Assembly: GCA_044221335.1 (NCBI GenBank)
Contig: JBGAPI010000020.1
Location: 1 to 64,000, forward strand
DNA length: 64,000 nucleotides
Reading direction: 5' to 3'
Source: JBGAPI01 sp044221335
GTDB lineage: Bacteria > Pseudomonadota > Gammaproteobacteria > Xanthomonadales > Ahniellaceae
Position 1 is the stretch's first letter, and every line of letters begins with the position of its first letter. The notes beneath the pieces were generated by a model, which did no database searches, was not told the DNA's origin, and worked only from the letters and a program-made list of their open reading frames with translations. Position numbers and translations under genes: made by a program. Of this stretch, positions 46,001-53,066 are shown one piece after another.

Positions 46001-49000
46001 CACCTTGCTTGAACCCGGTGTTGGCACAGGTCCAGGCTCCGCTGCCGGAGCCGTCGGCCGCGCCGTTCGCGAGGAACGCGACGCAGCCGCCGCCCTTCGG
46101 GTGGCTGGTGCTGACGACGATGCTCGCGACGCCTTCGGACGTGCCGTCGACCGAAACGTTCGGCAGCTGGTTGCTGCCCGCTGTCGGAGCGTTGATCACG
46201 ACCGCCGGGTTGATCTCCGCGTCGACGATGATCGACAGCGCCGGCGATGCCGCGGCGCTGTCGCCGATGCCGGTCTGGGTCCTGGTCGAGATCGAATAGG
46301 TCGTCCGCGGCACGCCCGAAAGCGTCGTCGTGAGCGAATAGGTGAGCGTGCTCGGGCAGACCTGGCGCGTGCGCGGCTGCGTGTTCGCGCCGTTGACGAG
46401 CAGATAGACCGTCTCGCCTTCGCTGCACGCGCCGGTGAAGGTCGGCGTGGTGTCGCTGGTGATGTTGTCGGTCGAACTGCGACCGAGGTCGCTCGCGGTC
46501 GTGAGGTCCGGCGCTGCCGTGGTGCCGACGATCGGCGCCGGGTCCTCGCGGAAGCGAGTGAGCGCGAAATCACCGCCGATGATGAAGTTCGCCGACAACG
46601 CCCGTCCCTTGAGGCCGTTCGGATCCGTCTGCGGGTAGATGAAGCCCTGGTAGGCCTCGCCCGGATCGCTCCCCTGGGTGGCGTAGGAGAAGCCGCCGCT
46701 GCCGTAGGTGGTGTCGAGTGAGCCATCCCAGTTCAGCCGCGCGACGGCGATCTGGCGGAACAGGTAGAAGCCTGGATTCTGGGGATCGACCACCGAGGTC
46801 TCGCCGAACACCACCAGCTTCTCGTCGTACTGCAGCGCGACGGAGTTGGCCGAGCCGACGTTGGTCGACGGTCCCGCAGTGAAGCTTTTCCACCCGGTGC
46901 CGTTGAACGAGGTGTCCAGAGATCCGTTCATGTTGAAGCGCGCCGCAAGCCACATCGCCTGCGAGGGACTCGACTGCACGAATTGCCCCGCCACGACGAT
47001 CTTGTAGTCGGTCGCGCTGGGGGTGTCGAGGTCCGGCAACAGGCGCAGCGACCGGATGTCGAAGGTGTCGTTGCCGCTGAGCCCGGAGAGGAACACCTTG
47101 CCGTCGCCGTCGAAGCTGGTGTCGAGCGTGCCGTCGGCATTGAGACGCGCGAGGCACATCTTGAAGAAACCGCTCGGGGCGACGCATTCACCACCCGCCA
47201 CGATCTTGCCGCTCGGGTCGATCGCGATCGCCTTCAGAACGTCCGATCGACCCGCCGAGATGTCGACGGTGGCGGTGCCGCCGGCGAAGGCGGTGTCGAT
47301 CGTGCCGTTGGCGGCCTTGAGTCGCGAGAACTTCCAGTCGCCGTTCAGCGTGATGTTGCCGCCGACGATCACATTGTCACTGCCGTCGATCGCGACGACC
47401 TTTCCGCTGGTGTTCGTCCCCCAGTTGCCGACGACGCCGCTGGCGCCGCCGAAGGCGCTGTCGACCGCGCCCGCCGTGGTGAAGCGAACCGCGAAGTAGC
47501 TGCTGCCGGTGGAGCCGACGACGACCGCCCTGCCGCTGGAATCCAGTGCGACTCCGTTGGGCTCTACCGATTCGGCACTGCCGGGACCGAAGTCCTTGGT
47601 GAACCAGCCGCTGCTGCCGCTGGCCCAGCCCGTGGTGTCCTGTGTTCCATCGACGTTGAAACGCGCGACGGCCAGGTCGTAGTCGCCGTTGCTGTTGAAC
47701 GTCGTGCCTGCGACGACGACCTTCGAATCGCCTTGGACCGCGAAGGCCTTCGACTCGTCCGTGCTGCCGCCCCGGATCGCGGCATAGTAGGTGCCGGGAG
47801 GCGTGCCGGTGGGATTGAACGCCGTATCCAGCGCGCCGCTCGTGTTGTAGCGCGCGACCGCGATCGTGTTGAGGTTTCCCTGTGTGGTTCCGGCGACGGT
47901 GACGAAGCCGTTGCGCGCGCCGACGCTGGTGTCGACCGCGAGGTCCTGCGCAAAGTCGCTCTGGCTCGACAGGCTGGTGCCAGTGTTGTACGTCGTCGAC
48001 GCCAGGGTCAGCGGCATCTTCGTGACCCGGAAGTCGACGCCGCTGTTGGTCGTGCCGCTGGCGTAGACATCCTCGGAGGGGCTCGACACTGGCCCCGTGA
48101 TGGCCACGCGCACGCGAAAGCCGACGTCGTTGGCATCGACGCCGAGGCTCGGCGAGTTCTGCACCGACGCGTTCGACAGCGAGAAGCGTGCGACGCGGTT
48201 GCCATTGCCTTGTCCGGTCACGAAGATGTGGTCGTTGTCGCTCTGGACCGCGACTCCGCGGAACTGTGTCGTTCCGCCCGGCTCGTAGTAGCCCTTGCCG
48301 GTGGTTCCCGTGATCTGGTTGCTGGTCGTGTAGAACGTGCCGTCCATCTTCAGGAGCGTGATCGCTCCGCGGGGCGAGGGTGTGGTTCGCGTGCCGGTGA
48401 CGACGAGGATGTCCTGCGCGATCGTTGCTCCCTTGATGATCGCGATGTCGAACGCGCGGTCGGACCCGCCATGGTCGATCACGACCCAACCCTGGTTGCC
48501 GAAGCCGGTATCGGGGGTGCCGTCGGTGTTCCAGCGCCGGATCACCCACTCGCGGGTGAGGCCGGGCTGGAAGTCGCCCCAGCCCACGGCGATCAGCTTG
48601 TCGTTGCGGTCGAAGGTCATGCCCTCGATGCGGCCGACGTTGGAGCCGCCGTTCACGCTGGCAGGCGCGTTGTCGAGCACGATGCCGTCGCTGCTGAACG
48701 TGGTGTCCGGAAGGCCGTTCGCCGTGTAGCAGGCGACACCGAACAGCGCGCCGCTGATGCCACCGCCGCAGAAGCGCGATCCGGTCGAGTTCTGCGCCAT
48801 CGCGTTGATGTGGTCGTCGAAGCCCATGTCGGTCACGGTGACGCCCGCGACGCCGAACGCGCTCTGGCCAAAACCGGCGTCGGTCGTGCCGTCGGTGTTG
48901 AGCCGGGTGATCACGTAGTCCTTGTACAGGCCGTTGTTCGACCCGCCGCCGACCACGATCTTGCCGCTGGCCTGCACGATCAGCGCACGGCTGTCGGCCG

Positions 49001-49169
49001 GAACCAGGGCGGTGCCGAAGTTGGCCTGCGCCTTGCCGTCGCTGTCGAAGCTGCCGTCGAGGTCGCCGGAGGGATTGAGCGTCGACGCGACCACCGTCGC
49101 TGCCGCCGTGAGGGCGAGAAGACCGCCCAGGACCCGCGCGCCGCGGGACGAGACACCCAGAATATTCAT
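40020..49169 (-). CDS. Giant secreted repeat protein: delta-60, Ig-like, GEVED, DUF11
   Basis: The 3049-residue protein has a signal peptide (about residues 1-29) and four zones. Residues 30-870 carry delta-60-type repeats (SGKIVVGG, ARxNxDGxLDTSFxGxG). After a Big-like linker, about 1090-2070 hold ten Ig-like units of 90-100 residues (NPSxFGQSVTFTATV, VDGGAPQ). About 2075-2235 is GEVED-like (DFGDAPAPYP, DEDGVVF, DFNNDGDW). About 2240-2700 has four DUF11 units (DLxVSxTxSxDPV, NNGPSxAS). The last 350 residues include Big-like sequence and end in VLFKDGFE. It is probably surface-exposed or adhesive; that is inference. No catalytic domain was seen. Confidence 0.9.
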   Translation of the reverse strand: MNILGVSSRGARVLGGLLALTAAATVVASTLNPSGDLDGSFDSDGKAQANFGTALVPADSRALIVQASGKIVVGGGSNNGLYKDYVITRLNTDGTTDAGFGQSAFGVAGVTVTDMGFDDHINAMAQNSTGSRFCGGGISGALFGVACYTANGLPDTTFSSDGIVLDNAPASVNGGSNVGRIEGMTFDRNDKLIAVGWGDFQPGLTREWVIRRWNTDGTPDTGFGNQGWVVIDHGGSDRAFDIAIIKGATIAQDILVVTGTRTTPSPRGAITLLKMDGTFYTTSNQITGTTGKGYYEPGGTTQFRGVAVQSDNDHIFVTGQGNGNRVARFSLSNASVQNSPSLGVDANDVGFRVRVAITGPVSSPSEDVYASGTTNSGVDFRVTKMPLTLASTTYNTGTSLSSQSDFAQDLAVDTSVGARNGFVTVAGTTQGNLNTIAVARYNTSGALDTAFNPTGTPPGTYYAAIRGGSTDESKAFAVQGDSKVVVAGTTFNSNGDYDLAVARFNVDGTQDTTGWASGSSGWFTKDFGPGSAESVEPNGVALDSSGRAVVVGSTGSSYFAVRFTTAGAVDSAFGGASGVVGNWGTNTSGKVVAIDGSDNVIVGGNITLNGDWKFSRLKAANGTIDTAFAGGTATVDISAGRSDVLKAIAIDPSGKIVAGGECVAPSGFFKMCLARLNADGTLDTSFDGDGKVFLSGLSGNDTFDIRSLRLLPDLDTPSATDYKIVVAGQFVQSSPSQAMWLAARFNMNGSLDTSFNGTGWKSFTAGPSTNVGSANSVALQYDEKLVVFGETSVVDPQNPGFYLFRQIAVARLNWDGSLDTTYGSGGFSYATQGSDPGEAYQGFIYPQTDPNGLKGRALSANFIIGGDFALTRFREDPAPIVGTTAAPDLTTASDLGRSSTDNITSDTTPTFTGACSEGETVYLLVNGANTQPRTRQVCPSTLTYSLTTTLSGVPRTTYSISTRTQTGIGDSAAASPALSIIVDAEINPAVVINAPTAGSNQLPNVSVDGTSEGVASIVVSTSHPKGGGCVAFLANGAADGSGSGAWTCANTGFKQGAHTITVKQTDLAGNTDATGVTRSFNVKVPTTAAITSATNPSKYGQSVTFTATITPGANPDLSLNGTNVRFVEGATTLATVALTAAGVGSAGTATFTPTGLGLPAGLHTIQAIYDENPNWTGSSAQVVQDVQKADTTTTLVSSVNPTVFGQPTTFTATVASVAPGAGTPDGTVAFVIDGGAPQNATLVSGVATLSTAALAVGNHSIVANYSGSSNYNTSTHTLAGGQTVNKAATATALAASPNPSTRGGTVTFTATVTAVSPGAGLPSGSVNFFLDGSATPSGSGTLDGSGAATFSTATLSVGTHTLTATYGGDGSFLTSNGTLSPVQTVNKAASATTVASSQNPTTFGQSVTFTATVVASAPATDTPTGTVNFVVDGGAPQAQTVDATGKATLTTAALNGGTHTVVANYLGDGNLSASTGTLAPVQTVNPAGTTTTIATSVNPSTFGQSITFTATVAVVSPGTGTPTGTVNFVVDGGAPQPQSLDASGQATLVNSSLSVGSHTVVATYVASANYATSTASLAPAQAVAQASTQTALASSVNPSVIGQPVVFTATVTAVAPGGGVPTGTVNFVIDGGAPQPKTLDAAGQATLTTSALAVGNHVVSANYAGTAGYAVSTTTLSGGQTVNQGTSSTSVSSAPNPSTLGQSVTFTATVTNVSGFSGTPSGTVAFFLDGAATPTSTQPLAAGTASYSNASLTVGTHTMSVTYSGDANFLGSSATLAPVQTVNKTTSSTTVASSANPSNFGNAVTFTATVTGPGGTPTGTVNFVIDGGAPQGATLDGSGMATFTTSGLSGGAHSVVANYVGDASYASSSGTLAPPQQVNPGTTTTSVGSSQNPSVFGGSVTFTATVAAVSAPGTPGGTVNFVIDGGTPVAASLDGSGLASLTTSALPVGSHSVVANYLGASNYAGSSGTLSPQQTVDKASTTTALASSQNPSAQGSSVTFTATVAPVGPATGTPTGSVGFSIDGGAPTSVALSAGTAALTTSALTPGTHTVAATYDGADTRFLGSTTTLAPVQSVFPVDFGDAPAPYPTLAANDGARHRVQGPRLGSLVDSEPDGFPSANADGDDTNASDDEDGVVFAGPLIPGQNATVTVTASAPAKLDAWIDFNNDGDWNDPGEQVFVSTSVVGGVNALSVAVPATTVANSNVFARFRLSTAGGLGVTGLAPDGEVEDYRLATSPVVDLAVSHAESIDPVIAGSGAGNLVYTVTARNNGPSVASGVMLSEALSLPTGVTTVSITPSAGGTYNAGTWTIGTLPVNATATLTVTLTADSTATTGSNTICSTAAVTGVTEPRLNTGDDSSTECTSVARNIDLTVSQTESIDPVVAGSGANNLVYVLTVSNAGPSAASAVSLTDTLALPTGVTLTSASPSQGAYAGSIWTLGNLAVGASATLTLNLTVAPNAASGNNSVCSAATVTGSAETRINPGNDSVNTCTSVTRQVDLKVSKTNSVDPVGAGSGAGNLVQTVTVQNLGASDASGVSLSEVITLPPAGVTIDSVTPSVGTYGAGTWSLGSLAVNASATLAVTYTVSASTAAGTTVCDTATVTASNETRINTGDDSATRCAGVVRLTDLSLTKSANVSAVGAGQQIVYTLTARNNGPGDATGVVVSDALPPSVTAVSTTGCVEALGVPTCTLGAIGNGASKAFTVTVTVNASPPPLIVNSATVTGTEPDPSSANNGASATVSTDTVPPTVTAIDTATATPDSVLSNCETVNHAVTGATIAFSEALNATDANTAANYRLVRAASTAAFSTTSCSSPAGSDTVVPLTASYDGGTHVTTLAFGDAVPDGVYRLLACGSLRDLANNGLSGGDLVRTFRIDARNWLLSGHFDSYDLVACTGAPWASATPGALTLMGIPDAGGSPISGSAHNTSTTSAIELSQCAVVPAGQTSAVMKTAIRVDGAAGTLVSVTPTCSFYGQAACAGSVISSASTPSVIGPTALGFLRVDATVDVPPGTLSASCSYSVSKVSGAGYNAYLDQLFLGTDVLFKDGFE

Positions 49170-49359
49170 GTTTTCCCCCGACCCCGATCCGTGACGCCGT
49201 CTGTTCGCCGTAGCAAACTACGAAAGAGATCATAGATTGAGCAGGGGAAACAATGTTTGGCGAACGCGAAAGGTTTGCGAAATTGGCTCAGCCGGATGCC
49301 CTGAACGGTCCGATGGTGCCCGGCCCGACGGACCTGCCGATCTGCGCAGGCGTTGATCG

Positions 49360-49878
49360 GTGAAGACCACGACGACTCTCGAGTGCATCGCGTTCGCGAT
49401 GCTCGGAATCGCATCCGGGCCGGCGCGCGCCGCGAGTTCCTTCGATGGCATCACCTGCCAGTCCGACGTTCGCTCGATGCTGATCGGGCGGGTCATGCCG
49501 AGTGATCGAGTCCAGGCCTTGGAGGCGAAGTACGCCAGCATCCAGCTGAAGGATGACGGTGCATTCGGTATGGAGATCGACGGTGACCCGTGGACGTTCA
49601 TCGCGTGGCGAATCTGCGGTCGAGAGTACTCGCTGCTGGAGCGGCACGAGCGCGTGATGGATGTCGTCGCCGCGCCCGAGTCGTCGGGTGGACAGAGGTC
49701 TCGACTCGCTTCCTGCGCGGTCGATGGCTCCGCGCTCGACGACGCCACCTGCTTGTTTTTCGCCTCGGACGCTGGCACGCAGCCGCGCCCGGTGACGGAG
49801 GCCTGGCGGATCGACGGCGAGAAGCTCCGGTTCGAAAGGCTGGTCGGGCGAGAGATCGTCTGCACTCCCTACCCGTAG
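49360..49878 (+). CDS. Secreted hypothetical protein
   Basis: This 172-residue protein starts at GTG (49360). It has a signal peptide (about residues 1-24, ending PARA) and a mature part with cysteines in ITCQSD, RICGREY, ASCAVDG, ATCLFF and IVCTPY. I do not recognise the family. No strong ribosome binding site is visible, so the start is uncertain. It is divergent from the giant repeat gene and convergent with the TetR gene. Confidence 0.65.
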   Translation: MKTTTTLECIAFAMLGIASGPARAASSFDGITCQSDVRSMLIGRVMPSDRVQALEAKYASIQLKDDGAFGMEIDGDPWTFIAWRICGREYSLLERHERVMDVVAAPESSGGQRSRLASCAVDGSALDDATCLFFASDAGTQPRPVTEAWRIDGEKLRFERLVGREIVCTPYP

Positions 49879-49978
49879 TTGCCGCCGGAGTCACCATGCG
49901 CCAGTTCCTCAGGTCCTGAGTCGCCTGGGTTTCCCTTGCCCCTGGTTTCGGCGGAGTCGGTGTGCCCGCGGCCGCCAT

Positions 49979-50602
49979 TCATCGCAGCAGCTTATCGGCC
50001 AGTGTGCGCGCAAGCACTGCCGGTTCCCGCTGCTCGATCGGAATGCCATCGAGCGCGCCGTCGATCAGCAGGTGGCTGAGTCCATGTGCCAGGCTCCATC
50101 CGGCCACCGCCAGATGAGCGCCGTGCTCGCGATCATGCGCGAGCGAGGCCTGCAGCACGTGTTGGAAAGACGCCGCGGCCGCCTGTTGGAGTCCCGGGTG
50201 CTGCTCCTTGGCCGACAACAGGGGACCGAACATCAGGCGAAAGCGCTGCGGATGCGACATCGCGCAGCGGACGTAGGCCTCGTTGACGCGCAATAGTCGC
50301 TCGCGGCTGTCGGTCACGCTGACCGCTTCCGCCATGGCCGCCTCCAGGGCCTCGAATCCGCGTTGCGCCACGGCCGCCAGCAGGTCGTCCAGGGCGGCGA
50401 AGTGATGGTACGGGGCTGCATGGGAGACCCCCGCGACCCGCGCGACCTCGCGCAGCGTCAGCCCCTGTGCCCCGTGCTCGGCCAACAGGGCTTCCGCGGT
50501 CGCAAGCAGGGTCGCCCGCAGGTTGCCGTGATGGTAGGGGCGGGCGGGAGCGGGCTTGGGGCGTCGTGCTGTCTTGCGTCCGGGTGATGAAGAGGTGCTC
50601 AT
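49979..50602 (-). CDS. TetR/AcrR-family transcriptional regulator
   Basis: The 207-residue regulator has an N-terminal helix-turn-helix (about residues 25-70, LTLREVARVAGVSHAAPYHHFAALDDLLAAV) and a C-terminal ligand-binding domain of the WHG type (HPQRFRLMFGPLL). The ATG at 50602 gives a basic N-terminal arm; the frame is open further upstream but crosses the divergent promoter. It probably represses the two membrane proteins starting at 50689, through inverted repeats in the shared 86-base gap. Confidence 0.92.
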   Translation of the reverse strand: MSTSSSPGRKTARRPKPAPARPYHHGNLRATLLATAEALLAEHGAQGLTLREVARVAGVSHAAPYHHFAALDDLLAAVAQRGFEALEAAMAEAVSVTDSRERLLRVNEAYVRCAMSHPQRFRLMFGPLLSAKEQHPGLQQAAAASFQHVLQASLAHDREHGAHLAVAGWSLAHGLSHLLIDGALDGIPIEQREPAVLARTLADKLLR

Positions 50603-50608
50603 CGGATG

Positions 50609-50666
50609 ATCTTGACATGAGAAGGATTTGGTCGCCACAATGGCGTATCTTGCTATTGTCAAGATA
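50609..50666. promoter_or_regulatory. Candidate divergent promoter and TetR operator
   Basis: ATCTTGACA (50609-50617) and its exact complement TGTCAAGAT (50657-50665) face each other, each containing a TTGACA -35-like box. A shorter palindrome TATCTTG-N7-CAAGATA covers 50646-50666. On the plus strand TTGACA-18-CACAAT would start transcription inside this palindrome. Binding by the neighbouring TetR protein is inferred. Confidence 0.6.
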
Positions 50667-50688
50667 GCCTTTGACGCGGGAGACCCCG

Positions 50689-51099
50689 ATGAACGCCTCC
50701 ACTCTGCTGTTGTTGTCCGCGTGTGCGGTGCTGGGCGGCTTCGGTGCCGTGCACCTGCTGTACACCTACCGTGGCCACCGGCTCGAGCCGCGGGATCCGG
50801 ACCTGCGCGCCGCCATGGAGCGCAGCCATCTTGTCATCACGCGACAGACGACGGTGTGGCGCGCGGGCAAGGGATTCAACGCCAGCCACAGCCTTGGCAT
50901 GCTTGCGGTCGCGCTGATCTACGGCGATCTCGCACTGCTTCAGCCCCAGGTGCTGACGGGATCGCCGTTCCTGGCCGGACTGGGCATGGCCATCCTGCTG
51001 GCCTATCTCGTGCTCGCGCGACGCTACTTCTTCAGCATTCCGTTCCGGGGCATGACCCTGGCGTGCGTTCTCTATGGCCTCGGATGGGTGCTGCTGTGA
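50689..51099 (+). CDS. Small integral membrane protein (LIC_13387-like)
   Basis: The 136-residue product has about four membrane helices with a conserved-looking loop (LVITRQTTVWRAGKGFNASHS, and LHxRD-like EPRDPDLRAAM). From memory it resembles small LIC_13387-type proteins of unknown function. The ATG at 50689 follows GGAG at a good distance; a TTG at 50671 is an alternative. It overlaps the next gene by 4 bases and is divergent from tetR. Confidence 0.78.
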   Translation: MNASTLLLLSACAVLGGFGAVHLLYTYRGHRLEPRDPDLRAAMERSHLVITRQTTVWRAGKGFNASHSLGMLAVALIYGDLALLQPQVLTGSPFLAGLGMAILLAYLVLARRYFFSIPFRGMTLACVLYGLGWVLL

Positions 51100-51515
51100 G
51101 CCGGCGCGTGCTGCAGTGGACCACGGCGGCGCTCGCCCCGATTCCTCTGGCCACGGGGGGGCTGACGATGATGGGACTCGGCGACCCGATCTACGCGTCG
51201 GCCGGATTGCCGCATCACGTCCTGCTCGACAGCAACCTGCGCTTCCTCGGCGGGCTGTGGCTGATGCTGGGCCTCGTGCTGATCTGGCTGGTGCCACGCA
51301 TCGAGCGCGAGACGGCGCTGTTCCGGGTGCTGTGGCTGATGGTGTTCGCAGGCGGCGTCGGTCGCCTGCTGTCGATGCTGGCGCTCGGCCTGCCGCCATG
51401 GCCGTTCATCGGCTTCACCCTGCTGGAAATCGTCGGCGCGCCGCTGTTCATCATCTGGCAGGCCGGCGTAGCGGCTTCGCCCGGGCGACCGCTTCCGCCT
51501 TCCCCGACCTGCTGA
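51096..51515 (+). CDS. DUF4345-like membrane protein
   Basis: The 139-residue protein starts at GTG (51096), overlapping the previous stop (GTGA). It has four predicted membrane helices and the block LPHHVLLDSNLRFLGGLWLMLG, resembling DUF4345 proteins. Function is unknown. It forms a translationally coupled pair with the preceding membrane protein under the divergent TetR regulator. The following 190 bases up to the repeat array hold nothing recognised. Confidence 0.8.
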   Translation: MSRRVLQWTTAALAPIPLATGGLTMMGLGDPIYASAGLPHHVLLDSNLRFLGGLWLMLGLVLIWLVPRIERETALFRVLWLMVFAGGVGRLLSMLALGLPPWPFIGFTLLEIVGAPLFIIWQAGVAASPGRPLPPSPTC

Positions 51516-51706
51516 TCTCGTCGGACTCCTCGAGCGGCGAATCGCGCAACCCAGCCATGGCGCTAGGGCTCCGCGTTCGCGGCAGCGGAACGGCGATCGC
51601 GTCGGCACGGGCTCGGTTTCGCGATGGCGTCGAGTGTTGGAACACGCGCCCAGTGCAAGGTTGCGAGTCGCTCCGTCGTGAGGCCCGGAATCGGCTAGGA
51701 GCAGTC

Positions 51707-51888
51707 GTAGGGCGCGCACTGCGCGCCGTCGCGAGGCGCGTCGTCATGGCTTCCGCTTACGGCGAGGAGCGGCCGTAGGGCGCGCATTGCGCGCCATCGC
51801 GAGGCGCATCGTCAGGAATTCCGCTATCGGCGAGGAGCGGACGTCATGGTAAGACCACATCAACGACTGCTTTCGGCAAAAGCAGTCG
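51707..51888. repeat. Left 68-bp repeat array with inverted flank
   Basis: Two GCGC-stem palindromes (starting GTAGGGCGCGCA at 51707 and 51775) are exactly 68 bases apart. A partial third unit follows, then a hairpin CGACTGCTTT-cggca-AAAGCAGTCG (51864-51888). The same elements recur in opposite orientation at 52525-52931. Between GGCGAGGAGCGGACGT and CGACTGC there are 19 bases on both sides. The 51516-51706 stretch holds no gene. Confidence 0.85.
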
Positions 51889-52011
51889 TCACCGCACCGC
51901 AGTGACCACAGCGGTATGACGTCCGGTCTGGAAGGCGCCCGTTGTCTGTATGCTCATCGCAGGCCAAGAGCCTTCCCGGCGTTGGCCCTTCAGCTCAACC
52001 GTGAGATTCAC

Positions 52012-52431
52012 GTGCAGCCACTTCCGAAATCTCTCGTCGCAATTGCGCTCCTTTCGGGATGTGCGACAGCGGAATCTCCGGTGCTTTCGGGCGCGTGGCT
52101 TCCTGGCACAAGTTGGGAGCTTCGGATCGATGATCGTCCAACAGGCGCCCTCCAGGTCATTACGGTGCAGGTGACGACTGACCACGCGAATTCTTGTTTG
52201 GGCGGTGACTGGAAACGTCTAAAACGCGTCGATGGCAGCTACAAGGGCCTTTCCGAGCCCGCGTACCAAGCGGCAGGGAATCGGGTCACCATCCTCCTCG
52301 TGTCTGACTTGTGCGACGCATATGACCTGCTTGATGGCGAGCTAACGGACGGACAGCTCAGGGCTCGCCATTCACTCTTTGGCTGGGGTAGCAAAGACAT
52401 CGGTGTAGCAAGCGGCGTTCAGACCAGGTGA
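52012..52431 (+). CDS. Putative lipoprotein inside an inverted-repeat unit
   Basis: The 139-residue product (GTG start at 52012, chosen for a short lipoprotein signal) has the lipobox LLSGCATA with Cys near residue 16, then about 120 residues of unknown fold with two further cysteines (NSCLGGDW, SDLCDAY). The frame is open to 51916, which would put 32 extra residues before the signal. By eye its codons are much less GC-rich than the neighbours. With the repeat arrays on both sides this suggests transfer. Function is unknown. Confidence 0.62.
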   Translation: MQPLPKSLVAIALLSGCATAESPVLSGAWLPGTSWELRIDDRPTGALQVITVQVTTDHANSCLGGDWKRLKRVDGSYKGLSEPAYQAAGNRVTILLVSDLCDAYDLLDGELTDGQLRARHSLFGWGSKDIGVASGVQTR

Positions 52432-52524
52432 TCACTGGCGTCCAACCCGTCATTCGAAGGGACGCGGCGACCTCGCTCCGGATTCCATCGCGACTGCCGC
52501 TTGGCATCAGCGAGATCGTGATGT

Positions 52525-52931
52525 CGGCTTTTGCGCAAAGCAGTCGGCGGCGTAGCTCGATCGTTACGTCCGCTTCTCGCCGATAGCGGAAGTCCTTACC
52601 AAGCGCCTCGCGATGGCGCGCAGTGCGCGCCCTACGTCCGCTCCTCGCCGTTAGCGGACATGGGAATGAAGCGCCTCGCAATGGCGCGCAGTGCGCGCCC
52701 TACGGCCGCTCCTTGCCGCTAGCGGACATGGGAATGAAGCGCCTCGCAATGGCGCGCAGTGCGCGCCCTACGGCCGCTCCTTGCCGCTAGCGGATATGGG
52801 AATGAAGCGCCTCGCAATGGCGCGCAGTGCGCGCCCTACGGCCGCTCCGTGCCGCTGGCGGATATGGGAATGAAGCGCCTCGCAGTGGCGCGCAGTGCGC
52901 GTCCTACGGCCGCTCCTCGCTGAAATCGGAC
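52525..52931. repeat. Right 68-bp repeat array, inverted relative to left
   Basis: Five copies of a 68-base unit start at 52603, 52671, 52739, 52807 and 52875 (GCGCCTCGCAATGGCGCGCA), each with a GCGC-stem palindrome. Units 2-5 are nearly identical. An inner flank at 52525-52602 (AAAGCAGTCG at 52537-52546, then ACGTCCGCTTCTCGCC) mirrors the left flank. The 52432-53066 stretch otherwise holds no gene. Confidence 0.9.
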
Positions 52932-53020
52932 GTCGATCTGACTTGCCCTGGGTCGGCGCGCAGTGCGCGACCTGTGCCCATTCTCGTCTTCCCGCGATGA
53001 CGCAAGGCCCTTCCACCCAA

Positions 53021-53048
53021 GAAAAACCCGCCTCTCGGCGGGCTTTTC
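53021..53048 (-). terminator. Terminator of ppnN
   Basis: Stem CCCGCC/GGCGGG with loop TCTC, bracketed by GAAAAA and CTTTTC. On the minus strand this is a stem followed by a T-run, 19 bases past the ppnN stop. Confidence 0.75.
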
Positions 53049-53066
53049 GTTGACGGAGCACCCGCC

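Noticed and set aside
51516..51778. Possible ORFs across the repeat array left of the lipoprotein gene
   Set aside because: They are translations of the GCGC-stem palindromes and lack starts with ribosome binding sites.
52603..52931. 68-bp regular repeats as a CRISPR array
   Set aside because: Units are contiguous near-identical copies without variable spacers, and no cas genes are present. The 23-bp array at 38170-38284 fails for the same reason.
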